Shown one piece after another: positions 26,111 through 35,637 of a stretch of DNA of 64,000 bases. Below the pieces are notes generated by a model that was not told the DNA's origin, did no database searches, and saw only the letters and a list, made by a program, of their open reading frames with translations. A program made the position numbers and the translations under genes. The stretch comes from Carboxylicivirga sp. GTDB taxonomy: Bacteria; Bacteroidota; Bacteroidia; Bacteroidales; Marinilabiliaceae. Positions within the stretch are counted from its first letter, which is position 1; every line of letters starts with the position of its first letter. Location of the stretch: assembly GCA_025210475.1 (NCBI GenBank), contig JAOARW010000099.1:1-64000 (forward strand). The letters run 5' to 3'.

Positions 26111-29100
26111 ATGATAACTTTCTTACTCCCTAATATTATGAAATGTAAATCCTTAATATCGGCCAAACTTAAATTATCAAACTATAATAGATTAAGGCTA
26201 TTTATTATTGTATCTATCAATCTGATAATTAATTCTCAAAACATAATCCGAAGTCAGGTAACAGATACCCTGAATATGCGCAAGCAGATTGAGCAGGTAC
26301 AGGATTTTATGCTCAATCAACATGAAGAAAAGCTTTATATTCACACCGACCGCCCCGTATATCAAACCGGTGAAAAGATTTGGTTTAAAGCCTACTTATT
26401 AACGGCCGCCAATGATAAGCCCGAATTATTAGAGAAAATCCTTTATCTGGAATTGAGAGATCCGAGTGGTGTATTGGTGTTAAAGCGCGTATTTGAATTA
26501 GATAAAGGGATGGTAAATAGTGCTTTCCCGATACCAGAAGGATTACCTCAGGGGCAATATCGATTGGTGGCCTATACCAATTGGATGAGAAATGAGCGGT
26601 CAGGTAATATTTTTAAAAAGCAATTGGTGATAATAAATAACGAAGTAATTGATTTGGATCTTGTAACCGAAAGTCTTGATAGTTTACGGATATCCTCAGA
26701 ACAGAAGGACACACTGGGCTGCGTCAATAAGGAAAAAAAAATACCTTATCAAGTGTCTTTCTTTCCAGAAGGAGGTGATTTAGTTGCAGGAATTCAATCA
26801 GTTGTGGCATTCGAGGCCATGGATACATTGGGAAGAAACATCCCTGTTATAGGGATGGTTTATGATGAAAATAAGAAGAAAATTGCCCTTATTCGTTCGG
26901 TTGATCAGGGACGTGGTTGTTTTAGTATTAAACCCCATGCAGATATGGCTTACCATGCTGTTGTTAATTTTAGTCAGGACACTGTTAAACTGGATTTGCC
27001 GAAGGTCAAAGCCCAGGGTTACGTTATTAATGTATTGAATAAATACCGGAATAATCGGTTAATAGTTCAGGTTTCGACAAATACTTCTTCAGAATCAGGC
27101 AAGTTATATCTGGTTGCCAGTCAACGAGGTGTTATTAGATCCTGTATCGAAAGCGAAACAAGCTCAAAAGGTCGAATTATCAAACTCGATAAGAATAAAT
27201 TCAAAACAGGCATTGTCCAATTAATTTTGTTAGATCAGTTTCTTAAGCCCCAAGCTGAAAGATTGGTGTATGTTAATCATAATGATGGTTTATCTGTGGA
27301 TATTCAGCCTTCTGATACAGAGTATTCCAAGCGGCAGGAAATATCGGCCGATGTTATTGTTAAGGATGCCGATAATAAGCCTGTTGAGGGTGACTTTTCT
27401 ATCGCTGTAACAGATTTAGGACAGATTAGCTCTACTTTTTATAAAGAAGATATGTATGATTACATGAAGTTGGCATGTGATTTTCCGGAGGCACAAAATT
27501 CACTCATTAATATGTTAGGTGATACAAGAAGAGCTCATATGCGCCTGGATTTGGTCATGCTTACAAAAGGGTGGAGAAGGTTTAACTGGTATCCTTCATG
27601 CAATGATCTTAATGACAAACCAGCCTATCAGCTGGAGCAGTTTAGTTATTTGAAAACTAAGCTCAAAAAGCCAGGTAGTCATAAAAGCATTCGGCGAAAA
27701 ATGAATGTTAAAGTACTTGCCTTTCAAAAAGGGATGCCTGATATATATGAAGGTGTAACAGATAAGGAAGGTGAATTTAACTTCGAATTGTTATCCTATA
27801 CAGATACGGTTAAATTGCTCGTTCAAACATCGAATGGAGAAGATATAAAAAAGGATGTATTTATAGAGTTAGAATCAAATTTACCATTCATAGATGAATT
27901 ATATGATTCCGGTAAGACCAAAACAAAGATTATTCATGACAATGATTTAGAACATCGTTTTGAAAGTAATCTGGATGAGATTGAAGAGATTCCTCATGTG
28001 CTTAATTCGTATGTAAAGAAACCAGAAGAGACACGTCGGCTTGATTTAGGCTTACCGACTGATTCGCTTAATATCATGATAAAGGAGGTGGATATTGTCG
28101 CAAATAAGATTAAAACAAAGCGGGAAGAGATGACTAAACAATACGGTTCGCCCTCAGTTGTTATTAATGAACGGCAGATTGAAGCGATACAGGAACAAAC
28201 TCCTTGGAGCACAGGATTAATCGATTTACTATTTGATCAATTTCCGGAATTAACGATATCTACTGAACCGGCCAGATTAAGCCAGTTATATGGACGCGAA
28301 CAAGAGCAAAACGTATCGATAAATGCAATTATAGATATGCGCAAGTCTCATGCCCAGGGAGATAGTATTTATCAACCAGAAATGCCTGAGCTAGAAGAAG
28401 CAAAGGAGACCATACGCTTTCAATTAACCAGGGGAGGAGAAAGACGATTTATTGTTTGTTTTGATGGCGAAGTGGTGGCAACAACTAATCGGGATGGCTA
28501 TATTAATCGGGTAAGTAATCCGCACAATGTTAATGATATTATCACTTTTGATCCCCACCTTGTTAAAACAGTAGAGTTAATAACAGATTTGAAAGAGAAT
28601 CCGAATCGAGATCTCATATTAGATCTGGATGTTGATTTTGATAACCTAGCCGTTGATGATGTCGCTAATGAAAGTGTTATATTGGCCATCTACACTAAAC
28701 ACGGCCAAGGGCTTTTCTCCAATGATTATAAGAAGGGAATAATTCAGAAAAGACTAGTTGGTTTTATGGGTAAAAGAGAGTTTTATAATCCAGACTATTC
28801 ATCGGCTAATGATCAGCAGGTTTTATCAGATACACGGACTACCGTTTATTGGAATGGCGAATTGAAAACTGATGAAAAGGGAAAAGGTCAAATTCAGTTC
28901 TTCAATAGTGATGTGGCTCGAGGCTTACGTTTTGATGTGGCAGGAATATCCGGTCAGGGGCAGATAGCAGCTAAGCGTGTTGAATTTGGATTGAAACCTG
29001 ATTGGGATCAACTCAAAAATGGTATGAATGATAGTGCCAAGGTTTTGGTGGAGGAGGAAGCAAGCTCCATAATTAACTGGAATGATTATGCGAGCAATTA

Positions 29101-30283
29101 TTCAAAAAGCAAGCAATGGCTTGTGCGAGTGGTCGATAATCATGAAGAGCCTATACCATTCGCTGATATACAAGTTCAGGATAAGAATATTGGGACAACG
29201 GCGAATTCATGTGGCATATTCTCATTGGATGCAAGTAAAGTGGATAAAGATGATATGCTCTGGGTGAGTAATCCGGGCAAAGGATGTATCGAAGTGTCAT
29301 TAAAATCGGTAAGCGAAAATGAAGGGATTATACATTTTTCTGATACCCGATTAATGGAGTCTGCAGAAAAAGGAAATGATGTAATTAAAAGGATGGTGAG
29401 AAAGACACGGTCATTGGTGCGTAGCCGTTCATTAATAAATAAAGCCGCTTATCGAGAACAAATAGCTTATAACAATAAATTATATTTATTGGCCGATTAT
29501 GAATTAAAATTGAGGCAATTGTACAATAAATCTGTGGCCAGTCCGCATATGTCTAAAATATTAAATGGCCGCTTATACCGGTCCGATGATTATGCGCAAG
29601 TGATACGTTTTAAGCCCGCAGTCAATTATAATACAGAAACCGTGCAATTAAAGGATCCATTGTTGGATAATATGAGCTTCTTTAACAAGTTTATTCAGAA
29701 GGAATATGCGTTTGAGATGGCCGGTACAACAGTTTTCAGAGGTCGGGAGGCTTATTTGATTAACTTTATGCAAAATGAAAGTTCTTATCACAATCTATAC
29801 GATGGCTATGTATTGATTGATGTAGTAACTAATCACCTATTGCACATGACTTGGCAAACCTCTAAAGTAGCACGGAAGTTTCAAACGGCAGAGCTCTATC
29901 TGGAAGCCGGTCATGCATTGCGGACCGTAAAATTTATAGAAAATGCGAACCATGTCAGTTATATGATTCACAACGAGGAGCCTTATCTGAAACATCAATG
30001 TAGTCGTGTAAAAATTGAAGGCGATGGGCAAGCCATTGAATTTAATCGCGAACTGCAGATTTACGAAGCGCCTGAAAAGAATAAGGACTTGGTAAAACAA
30101 ATCTCCCGATCTCAATTAAATAAAAGCCGGGCCTTGATTAATACGGTGGTTTACCAGCCTTCATTATGGCGTAATGCCAATCATTTGTTACCTGATTTTT
30201 TCCAGACGGATCAGGTGAGGTATTTGCACGAAGTGACCTTCTTTAAAACCGATAACTGGAGCATTGAGTTGAGTGGTAATTAA
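26111..30283 (+). CDS. giant MG2-domain protein with plug-like domain
   Basis: 1390-residue envelope protein of the Bacteroidetes MG2/carboxypeptidase-regulatory-like family. A long basic N-region precedes a signal helix (LRLFIIVSINLIINSQ). An alpha-2-macroglobulin-like MG2 domain is at about 73-175 (LYIHTDRPVYQTGEKIWFKAYLL). Further beta domains follow, then a segment at about 777-863 resembling a TonB-receptor plug (FIVCFDGEVVATTN ... VKTVELITDLKENPNRDLILD ... SVILAIYTKHGQG) but with no beta-barrel after it. A CarboxypepD_reg-like domain is at about 1003-1070 (EPIPFADIQVQDKNIGTTANSCGIFSLD). The C-terminal 300 residues are unassigned. Its position directly after a double TonB-C protein suggests the plug-like domain may be the contact point. 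Confidence 0.75.
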   Translation: MITFLLPNIMKCKSLISAKLKLSNYNRLRLFIIVSINLIINSQNIIRSQVTDTLNMRKQIEQVQDFMLNQHEEKLYIHTDRPVYQTGEKIWFKAYLLTAANDKPELLEKILYLELRDPSGVLVLKRVFELDKGMVNSAFPIPEGLPQGQYRLVAYTNWMRNERSGNIFKKQLVIINNEVIDLDLVTESLDSLRISSEQKDTLGCVNKEKKIPYQVSFFPEGGDLVAGIQSVVAFEAMDTLGRNIPVIGMVYDENKKKIALIRSVDQGRGCFSIKPHADMAYHAVVNFSQDTVKLDLPKVKAQGYVINVLNKYRNNRLIVQVSTNTSSESGKLYLVASQRGVIRSCIESETSSKGRIIKLDKNKFKTGIVQLILLDQFLKPQAERLVYVNHNDGLSVDIQPSDTEYSKRQEISADVIVKDADNKPVEGDFSIAVTDLGQISSTFYKEDMYDYMKLACDFPEAQNSLINMLGDTRRAHMRLDLVMLTKGWRRFNWYPSCNDLNDKPAYQLEQFSYLKTKLKKPGSHKSIRRKMNVKVLAFQKGMPDIYEGVTDKEGEFNFELLSYTDTVKLLVQTSNGEDIKKDVFIELESNLPFIDELYDSGKTKTKIIHDNDLEHRFESNLDEIEEIPHVLNSYVKKPEETRRLDLGLPTDSLNIMIKEVDIVANKIKTKREEMTKQYGSPSVVINERQIEAIQEQTPWSTGLIDLLFDQFPELTISTEPARLSQLYGREQEQNVSINAIIDMRKSHAQGDSIYQPEMPELEEAKETIRFQLTRGGERRFIVCFDGEVVATTNRDGYINRVSNPHNVNDIITFDPHLVKTVELITDLKENPNRDLILDLDVDFDNLAVDDVANESVILAIYTKHGQGLFSNDYKKGIIQKRLVGFMGKREFYNPDYSSANDQQVLSDTRTTVYWNGELKTDEKGKGQIQFFNSDVARGLRFDVAGISGQGQIAAKRVEFGLKPDWDQLKNGMNDSAKVLVEEEASSIINWNDYASNYSKSKQWLVRVVDNHEEPIPFADIQVQDKNIGTTANSCGIFSLDASKVDKDDMLWVSNPGKGCIEVSLKSVSENEGIIHFSDTRLMESAEKGNDVIKRMVRKTRSLVRSRSLINKAAYREQIAYNNKLYLLADYELKLRQLYNKSVASPHMSKILNGRLYRSDDYAQVIRFKPAVNYNTETVQLKDPLLDNMSFFNKFIQKEYAFEMAGTTVFRGREAYLINFMQNESSYHNLYDGYVLIDVVTNHLLHMTWQTSKVARKFQTAELYLEAGHALRTVKFIENANHVSYMIHNEEPYLKHQCSRVKIEGDGQAIEFNRELQIYEAPEKNKDLVKQISRSQLNKSRALINTVVYQPSLWRNANHLLPDFFQTDQVRYLHEVTFFKTDNWSIELSGN

Positions 30284-30302
30284 CTTTAAAAACGGATAGT
30301 TT

Positions 30303-30722
30303 ATGAGATGTCTTTTATTAATCTTTTGCTTAAGCTTGACTTTAAATGTACTTGCTCAGGATGTTAAAACCAATAAGAAAACGGTCAGCAAAGGGAGTTT
30401 GCCATCGGAGTTAGCCCAGCAGCAGCTCGAAGCCTATAACAATCGCGATATAGAAGCCTTTTTAATTCCTTACGCCGATGATGTGGAGGTGTATGCCTTT
30501 CCTAATGAGCTAAAATACAAAGGTAAAGATACCATGCGCAAAATCTATGCTAAGATGTTTAAGAATACACCAAACCTGCATTGCCAATTGGTTAGCAGGA
30601 TGGTGCAAAACAACATTGTGATCGACCAAGAGAAAGTACGTGCCGGCGACAGAACCTTTGAAGCCATTGCCATTTATCACATCGAAGATGGTAAGATTAA
30701 GAAGGTGTTTTTTATTCAATAA
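30303..30722 (+). CDS. NTF2-like/SnoaL-like exported protein
   Basis: Signal peptide (MRCLLLIFCLSLTLNVLAQ) followed by a compact NTF2/SnoaL-like cone fold of about 105 residues (ELAQQQLEAYNNRDIEAFLIPYADDVEVYAFPN, GKDTMRKIYAKMFKNTPNLHCQLVSR, ... YHIEDGKIKKVFFIQ). Most members with this pattern are small-molecule-binding or isomerase-like proteins; no catalytic set can be assigned. The gene starts 19 bases after the giant MG2 gene and ends that operon. Confidence 0.82.
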   Translation: MRCLLLIFCLSLTLNVLAQDVKTNKKTVSKGSLPSELAQQQLEAYNNRDIEAFLIPYADDVEVYAFPNELKYKGKDTMRKIYAKMFKNTPNLHCQLVSRMVQNNIVIDQEKVRAGDRTFEAIAIYHIEDGKIKKVFFIQ

Positions 30723-30854
30723 TCCCATTTACACACCTGATGTTATAAAGCTTTGAAAGAAATTACCCCTAATTGAACTTCTACACCATTTGCGACATCA
30801 GTTATTAAAAGATTTTTGTGGTCAGGTTTAAATAGTAACACTAATCACTGATTT

Positions 30855-32303
30855 ATGAACAAGACATTATTAACGATCACTCTGTTTTTAGTAAGCATTT
30901 TTTCTTTTGGCCAATGGGCAGGTAAAGAGTATGTGGTAGAGCAGGACGAGCAAGTATTGCAAAAGCTGGAAGACTGGCAGGATTTAAAACTTGGATTTTT
31001 TGTGCACTGGGGAGCCTATTCGGTAGAGGGGCTGTGTGAATCCTGGCCAATTGTGTCGGAAGATGTGGATTGGTTAACGCCACATGATGATATCACAGCG
31101 TTCAGAAAGCATTACTTTGATTTACCCAAGCGTTTTAATCCAACTAAGTTTAAGCCTGAGCAATGGGCTGATTTGGCTGTTGACATGGGTGCTAAGTACT
31201 TTGTATTTACCACTAAGCACCACGATGGCTTTACCATGTGGGACACCAAGCAAACCGATTATAAGATAACCAATCCGGCGTTTCCATATGCCAAGGCCAA
31301 AAATGCCGATATAACGGGAGCCTTGTTTAATGCCATGCGCGACAAAGACATGATGATTGGTGCATATATTTCCAAGCCCGACTGGCATCATCCAGCATAT
31401 TGGTCACCATCCTTTGATAAGCCGGGTCGTAATGTTAACTACAAAATTGAACGTCACCCAGATTGGTGGAAGCAGTTTACCGATTTCTTTTACAACCAGG
31501 TGGAAGAGTTGATGACGCAATATGGAGATGTGGATATCTTATGGCTCGATGGCGCCTGGGCCGATAAAGCCAATAAAGGACAGGATATGAAGATGGATGA
31601 GGTGGGTGCCATGTGCCGTCAGCATCAGCCCGGCATCCTGGTGGTTGACCGTTGGGTTGGTGGCCGTTGGGAAAATTATCGCACACCAGAGCAACACATT
31701 CCTTCAGAATCCAACAAAATTCCTTTTGAAAGCAATATGACTGTTAATTGCTGTTTCTCCTACCGTTTTGTTGAGAGCCACGAAACACGTGTGAAGAGCA
31801 GTCGTGAGTTAACACACAAACTAATTGATGTAGTAGCCAAAGGTGGTAATTTCCTTCTGAATCTGGGTGCCTCGCCCGAAGGTTGGTTCAATAAAAAAGA
31901 AGTGGAAGCCGTACAGGGCATGGGACAATGGTTAAAGAAGAATGGAGAAGCCATTTATGCGACCCGTTCCGTGGCTCCTTTTATGGAAGCCAATGTGCGC
32001 TATACACGTGCCAAAGATAACAGTAAAGTATATGCCATTGTGTTGCTGGAAGAAGGTGAACAGATGGACAAAGCCATGTTACCGGGCTGCCTCGCAGCAG
32101 TGGATGCTGTGTTAAAAGATGTGGCAACAGGCAAAATCCTTAACTTTTCGCAGCAAGGCAACTCAACATTGGTAGAAATGCCTAAGAAAAAAGGAACCGA
32201 TCATTTTGCTGTCGCCATCGAAATATCAAAAATAGAGAAGATGGCCGGTAAACAATATGGCAAGTCGCAGGCGGCTAAAGATGCCGATAGTCGCAACTTG
32301 TAG
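30855..32303 (+). CDS. GH29 alpha-L-fucosidase
   Basis: Exported glycoside hydrolase family 29 enzyme, removing alpha-L-fucose from glycans. Signal peptide MNKTLLTITLFLVSIFSFGQ, no lipobox. Family motifs are clear: LKLGFFVHWGAYSVEG, YFVFTTKHHDGFTMWDTKQTDY, and VDILWLDGAW with the predicted nucleophile Asp232. The length (482) fits the catalytic (beta/alpha)8 domain plus a short C-terminal beta-sandwich (ARDNSKVYAIVLLEEGE region). No T9SS tail, so likely periplasmic. It is separated from its neighbours by more than 100 bases on each side and seems monocistronic. Confidence 0.92.
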   Translation: MNKTLLTITLFLVSIFSFGQWAGKEYVVEQDEQVLQKLEDWQDLKLGFFVHWGAYSVEGLCESWPIVSEDVDWLTPHDDITAFRKHYFDLPKRFNPTKFKPEQWADLAVDMGAKYFVFTTKHHDGFTMWDTKQTDYKITNPAFPYAKAKNADITGALFNAMRDKDMMIGAYISKPDWHHPAYWSPSFDKPGRNVNYKIERHPDWWKQFTDFFYNQVEELMTQYGDVDILWLDGAWADKANKGQDMKMDEVGAMCRQHQPGILVVDRWVGGRWENYRTPEQHIPSESNKIPFESNMTVNCCFSYRFVESHETRVKSSRELTHKLIDVVAKGGNFLLNLGASPEGWFNKKEVEAVQGMGQWLKKNGEAIYATRSVAPFMEANVRYTRAKDNSKVYAIVLLEEGEQMDKAMLPGCLAAVDAVLKDVATGKILNFSQQGNSTLVEMPKKKGTDHFAVAIEISKIEKMAGKQYGKSQAAKDADSRNL

Positions 32304-32326
32304 TCATTACCCTATACAAACAGTTT

Positions 32327-32381
32327 AACAGGGATGTATCGATTTTTTATTATTTAAATCGGGATGCGTTCCTGTTTTTTT
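32327..32381 (+). terminator. intrinsic terminator after the fucosidase
   Basis: A long imperfect stem closes with AACAGG/CCTGTT and continues through ATCGATTT/AAATCG, followed by a run of seven T. Located 24 bases past the stop. Confidence 0.7.
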
Positions 32382-32555
32382 ATGACTAATTGAATTAGTT
32401 TTGATGTTTATAAGGTCAAGATAGTTAAGGGTATGTGGGGTGTTCGAATGAAGATTAACTAAACATTAACATTTAACTTGTCGTCTGTTCTTTTGTTTTG
32501 AGGGTTATTAGGGTATAAATTGATGTTTAAAATAACTAATTGAAAAAAATAGAAA

Positions 32556-33923
32556 ATGAATCTAAAGAAATTGTCCGTTTTTTGTTGTGCCATTTTAATG
32601 AGCTGGTCGCTTTTAGCCTGTATGCAACCCAAGGGTGGATCAAAAATTAGTTCTAAAAAGAATACCAAACTAATTACGAATTGGTTTTCGATGCCTGACA
32701 GAGGGGAGAATTTTCCGAAAGCAATAGAAAAACTGGCTCCTTTAAGCAAGCAGGAAGTAAAAAATTCGGAATCACTCATATGGGAAGCCTATAAAACAGG
32801 AACCACCAATTTGAAAAAGGATACGATACTGCCGGAGCCAACGATCTATCCGGGCGATAGCCTTAAAACCCGCATCAAACCTCCAAAATACATGCTTGAT
32901 TTGGGTGACAAAACCATGCCGTTTCATTTTATAGGCAAGGGAAATGTTAATACTCAGAAGTGTCCGCTTTTTATTGCCTTACACGGGGGAGGGCAGGATA
33001 CCCGGGTTAAAGGCCAGCCACATGCCTCGCCAATGAATGACCGAGAATGGAATGCACAGGTTTTATTATTCAGTTGGCTTTACCCGACAGATGCCTTGTA
33101 TTTTATACCGCGTATGGCTGACGACCACGATGGCAGATGGTATTACAATTATTGCCAAACAGCCTTTGACCAGGTCATTAGGCAGGCCATATTATACCAC
33201 AATGTCGATCCAAACCGAATTTACCTTATCGGCATTTCAGAGGGCGCCTATACTGCCTACCGCCTGGGAGCTTTTATGGCCGATCGTTGGGCCGGTGCAA
33301 ACTCAATGGCTGGTGGTGAACCAATTAACAATGCGCCGCCTTGTAATATGCGCAACCTGGCGTTCCGGGCCGATATTGGTGAGTTTGATACCATGTTTGG
33401 CCGACTTGATTTAAACAAGCATTATGCTGAGGCCTTGGATAAGTTGCAAAAAGAAGATCCACAGGGGTATACGCACCACATTAAAGTGCATAAAGGTAAA
33501 GGACATGGTATAGAATACCAATCAGGTCCGAGCTGGATTTATCAATACACCCGTAATCCAAATCCTGAAAAGATTAGCTGGAAAGTGATTAAGGTGCATG
33601 GAAACCACAAACCACAATTGTATTGGTTAGGACTACCCACTGAGCCACAATACTACCCACTTCAAATCAATGCGGAATTAGATAGAGAGACGAATAGCAT
33701 TGATTTAGTGGTTGAAAAGGGGCAAAGCGATGACAAATTGCCACTCACAGTGTATTTAAATGATGACATGCTGGACCTGGACAAACCTGTTGCAATAACC
33801 ATCAACAAAGGAACAGCCAAAGAATATACCGTAGAAAGGAAAGTCTCTACCATGATGAAAACTCTCAATGAAAGAGGCGATCCAAACTATATGTTCTCAG
33901 CAGAAATTACTATTGATATATAG
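32556..33923 (+). CDS. alpha/beta-hydrolase (esterase-like) lipoprotein
   Basis: Lipoprotein (lipobox WSLLAC) with a central alpha/beta-hydrolase domain of the poly(3-hydroxybutyrate)-depolymerase/carboxylesterase type. An oxyanion-hole segment ALHGGGQDT, the nucleophile elbow GIS228EG, an acid candidate in DIGEFD, and His317 in GKGHGIEY form a credible triad. The roughly 100-residue N-terminal helical extension and C-terminal beta domain (LYWLGLPTEPQYYPLQINAELDRE..., a Fn3/Ig-like block) are usual for secreted Bacteroidetes members. The substrate is unknown; the position after a fucosidase suggests deacylation of glycans, but the intergenic terminator argues against one operon. Confidence 0.78.
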   Translation: MNLKKLSVFCCAILMSWSLLACMQPKGGSKISSKKNTKLITNWFSMPDRGENFPKAIEKLAPLSKQEVKNSESLIWEAYKTGTTNLKKDTILPEPTIYPGDSLKTRIKPPKYMLDLGDKTMPFHFIGKGNVNTQKCPLFIALHGGGQDTRVKGQPHASPMNDREWNAQVLLFSWLYPTDALYFIPRMADDHDGRWYYNYCQTAFDQVIRQAILYHNVDPNRIYLIGISEGAYTAYRLGAFMADRWAGANSMAGGEPINNAPPCNMRNLAFRADIGEFDTMFGRLDLNKHYAEALDKLQKEDPQGYTHHIKVHKGKGHGIEYQSGPSWIYQYTRNPNPEKISWKVIKVHGNHKPQLYWLGLPTEPQYYPLQINAELDRETNSIDLVVEKGQSDDKLPLTVYLNDDMLDLDKPVAITINKGTAKEYTVERKVSTMMKTLNERGDPNYMFSAEITIDI

Positions 33924-33939
33924 AATTATTAATGGATAA

Positions 33940-33978
33940 AAATCCCTTCGTTTGAGTGAAATTAAAATGAGGGGATTT
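33940..33978. terminator. hairpin after the esterase-like gene
   Basis: AAATCCCTTC against GAGGGGATTT (one mismatch), loop of about 19 bases, starting 16 bases past the stop. A weak T content follows. Confidence 0.55.
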
Positions 33979-34440
33979 ATAAGAATATGAAAATACATAA
34001 TCAAGCATTGATAGTAATTAAAGATTACTCAACTAAAAAATTATACTGAGACGCTGAGGAACCGAGTTTTAAATCAATAAAATTCTCAGAGGCTTATCTC
34101 TAAGGCAACTTTTTCTCCCTTGAACTTCAGGGGAAATGACCGATTTATCGGGCAGAGTGGTTAATAAGAAAATTGGGTTTTCTGCGATAGCAGAAATAAA
34201 GTGGCGGAAATACCCCATAGGCTTGCCTCGGAGGTAGGTGACTTTAAAAGTTATATTTATTGAGGATTAACAGCTTTCAATTTACTCTTTGGGCTTGTTT
34301 AAGTTTGTATGAGTATAATCAATGTATCATATGGCATAATAGATTATTAAGGGAATGGAATATGCTAACTGTGATAATAAATTCTATCTAATATCAGATT
34401 CATAGAATAAAATATATCGTCATATATAAGATTAATATAG
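33979..34440. other. non-coding region with repeat remnants
   Basis: No gene. Contains a GAGACGCTGAGGAACCGAG segment reminiscent of the ACGCAGAG-type intergenic repeats of Bacteroidetes, and a perfect TTCTGC-GATA-GCAGAA hairpin near 34177. Lies between convergent genes. Confidence 0.4.
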
Positions 34441-35172
34441 TCATTGATTAGTTTTTGATTTCATATAATGATTTCGGCTATTCATTGATATGTATATAAT
34501 CCGCCTCGACTTGTTGTTATGGAATACGTATTGTCCGCAAGTACGGATGATGCTGACTCTATCCATCAATAAACTAAAAGCAGCATCCCTTAGTTGTTTT
34601 TGTAATTGGCTGCTCTTTTGTTGTGTGTTTTTCCGGGCTAATAAATCAGCCAGTTCATCAGATAGCTCATTGGCTTGTGTATTAAGGCGCACATCAAAAT
34701 TGATGCCGGATAAGGTAGTAGCATATTCTTCGCCCATTTTGGCCAATGTTTTAAGGTCGATAATTAACTTCTCAATCGTGCGATTTTTACTAATTGCAGA
34801 GAGTTGTTTTTTTGGGGCGGGCAGATGATGTAAGGCATAATTAAAATGACGCAGTAATTCCTTCTTTAAGTCCTGCGCTTCCTGTTTTTTCTGTTTCCAA
34901 AGGATTTCAATCGACGATTGACCGGCGTTTTTCCAATTGGCTTCGCAATAACGAAGGGTTCCACTCAAAGTTTTTAAATCATCAACGTAATGCCAGTCTA
35001 ATCCGGCTTTGATTAACATGGTTTTATCCTTTTTAGCCGCAGTAGCCAATGCTTCAGCTTCAGCACAAAAAATATGTATGGGTATGTTTACTTTTTTAAG
35101 TTTATCAATCGGAAACGCTTCCAATTGCTGTTTCCAGATGGAGAAAGATTCTTCGTAGCTCATAAAATACAT
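34441..35172 (-). CDS. helical protein of unknown function
   Basis: 243-residue protein I do not recognise. No signal peptide or membrane segment; predominantly helical and Lys/Gln-rich, with leucine-spaced stretches (SSIEILWKQKKQEAQDLKKELLRHFNYALHHLP; NTQANELSDELADLLARKN) suggesting a coiled-coil or four-helix bundle, and a C-terminal RVSIIRTCGQYVFHNNKSRRIIY block. Two starts are close together (ATG 35172 and ATG 35163). The length and layout fit the single-domain cytoplasmic proteins of unknown function that are repeated in some Bacteroidetes genomes. Isolated in the minus orientation, no operon partner. Confidence 0.6.
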   Translation of the reverse strand: MYFMSYEESFSIWKQQLEAFPIDKLKKVNIPIHIFCAEAEALATAAKKDKTMLIKAGLDWHYVDDLKTLSGTLRYCEANWKNAGQSSIEILWKQKKQEAQDLKKELLRHFNYALHHLPAPKKQLSAISKNRTIEKLIIDLKTLAKMGEEYATTLSGINFDVRLNTQANELSDELADLLARKNTQQKSSQLQKQLRDAAFSLLMDRVSIIRTCGQYVFHNNKSRRIIYISMNSRNHYMKSKTNQ

Positions 35173-35637
35173 CAGTTTGGTTAACCTATAAGTAAGGTAA
35201 TAAACTTATTGCGTTTGTTAAACAAATGCCAATGGCATTTTTAAAACCTGTGGTTTATAACGAGAAGCTTAAAAGGATTAATATCAAACAGGCAATTGAG
35301 TAGTAAGCAATTTAGAATAATGCAAAGAATTTAAGTACAGGTGTAACCTGAATGATATAGTTAAGGGTTATGTATATGTAAAAGTGATTGATATGATTTG
35401 TACTTGCCACTACTTGACCTGACAAGCGTGACTTATCTGACAGCTTTTGAAAATGTCAGATTATTTTTCCTATCAATACACTCCAATCCTTTGTGGGGAG
35501 CAATATTGATAGAAAAAATGAATAAAAAAGAGATGCAAGATGGAGTTCTAACCTCGTCACGTTGTCTGTAAAATCAAGTCCTGCCTTTTACATATGATTA
35601 CTAACCTTCGCTGGTGGAAAGGTATTAGAGATCTAGT
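35173..35637. other. 465-bp gap with two dyads
   Basis: No gene. ATCTGACA / TGTCAGAT (35435-35461) forms an eight-base stem followed by TATTTTT on the plus strand, and CTATCAATA / TATTGATAG brackets 35471-35513. Neither ends an obvious transcript in its orientation. Confidence 0.45.
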
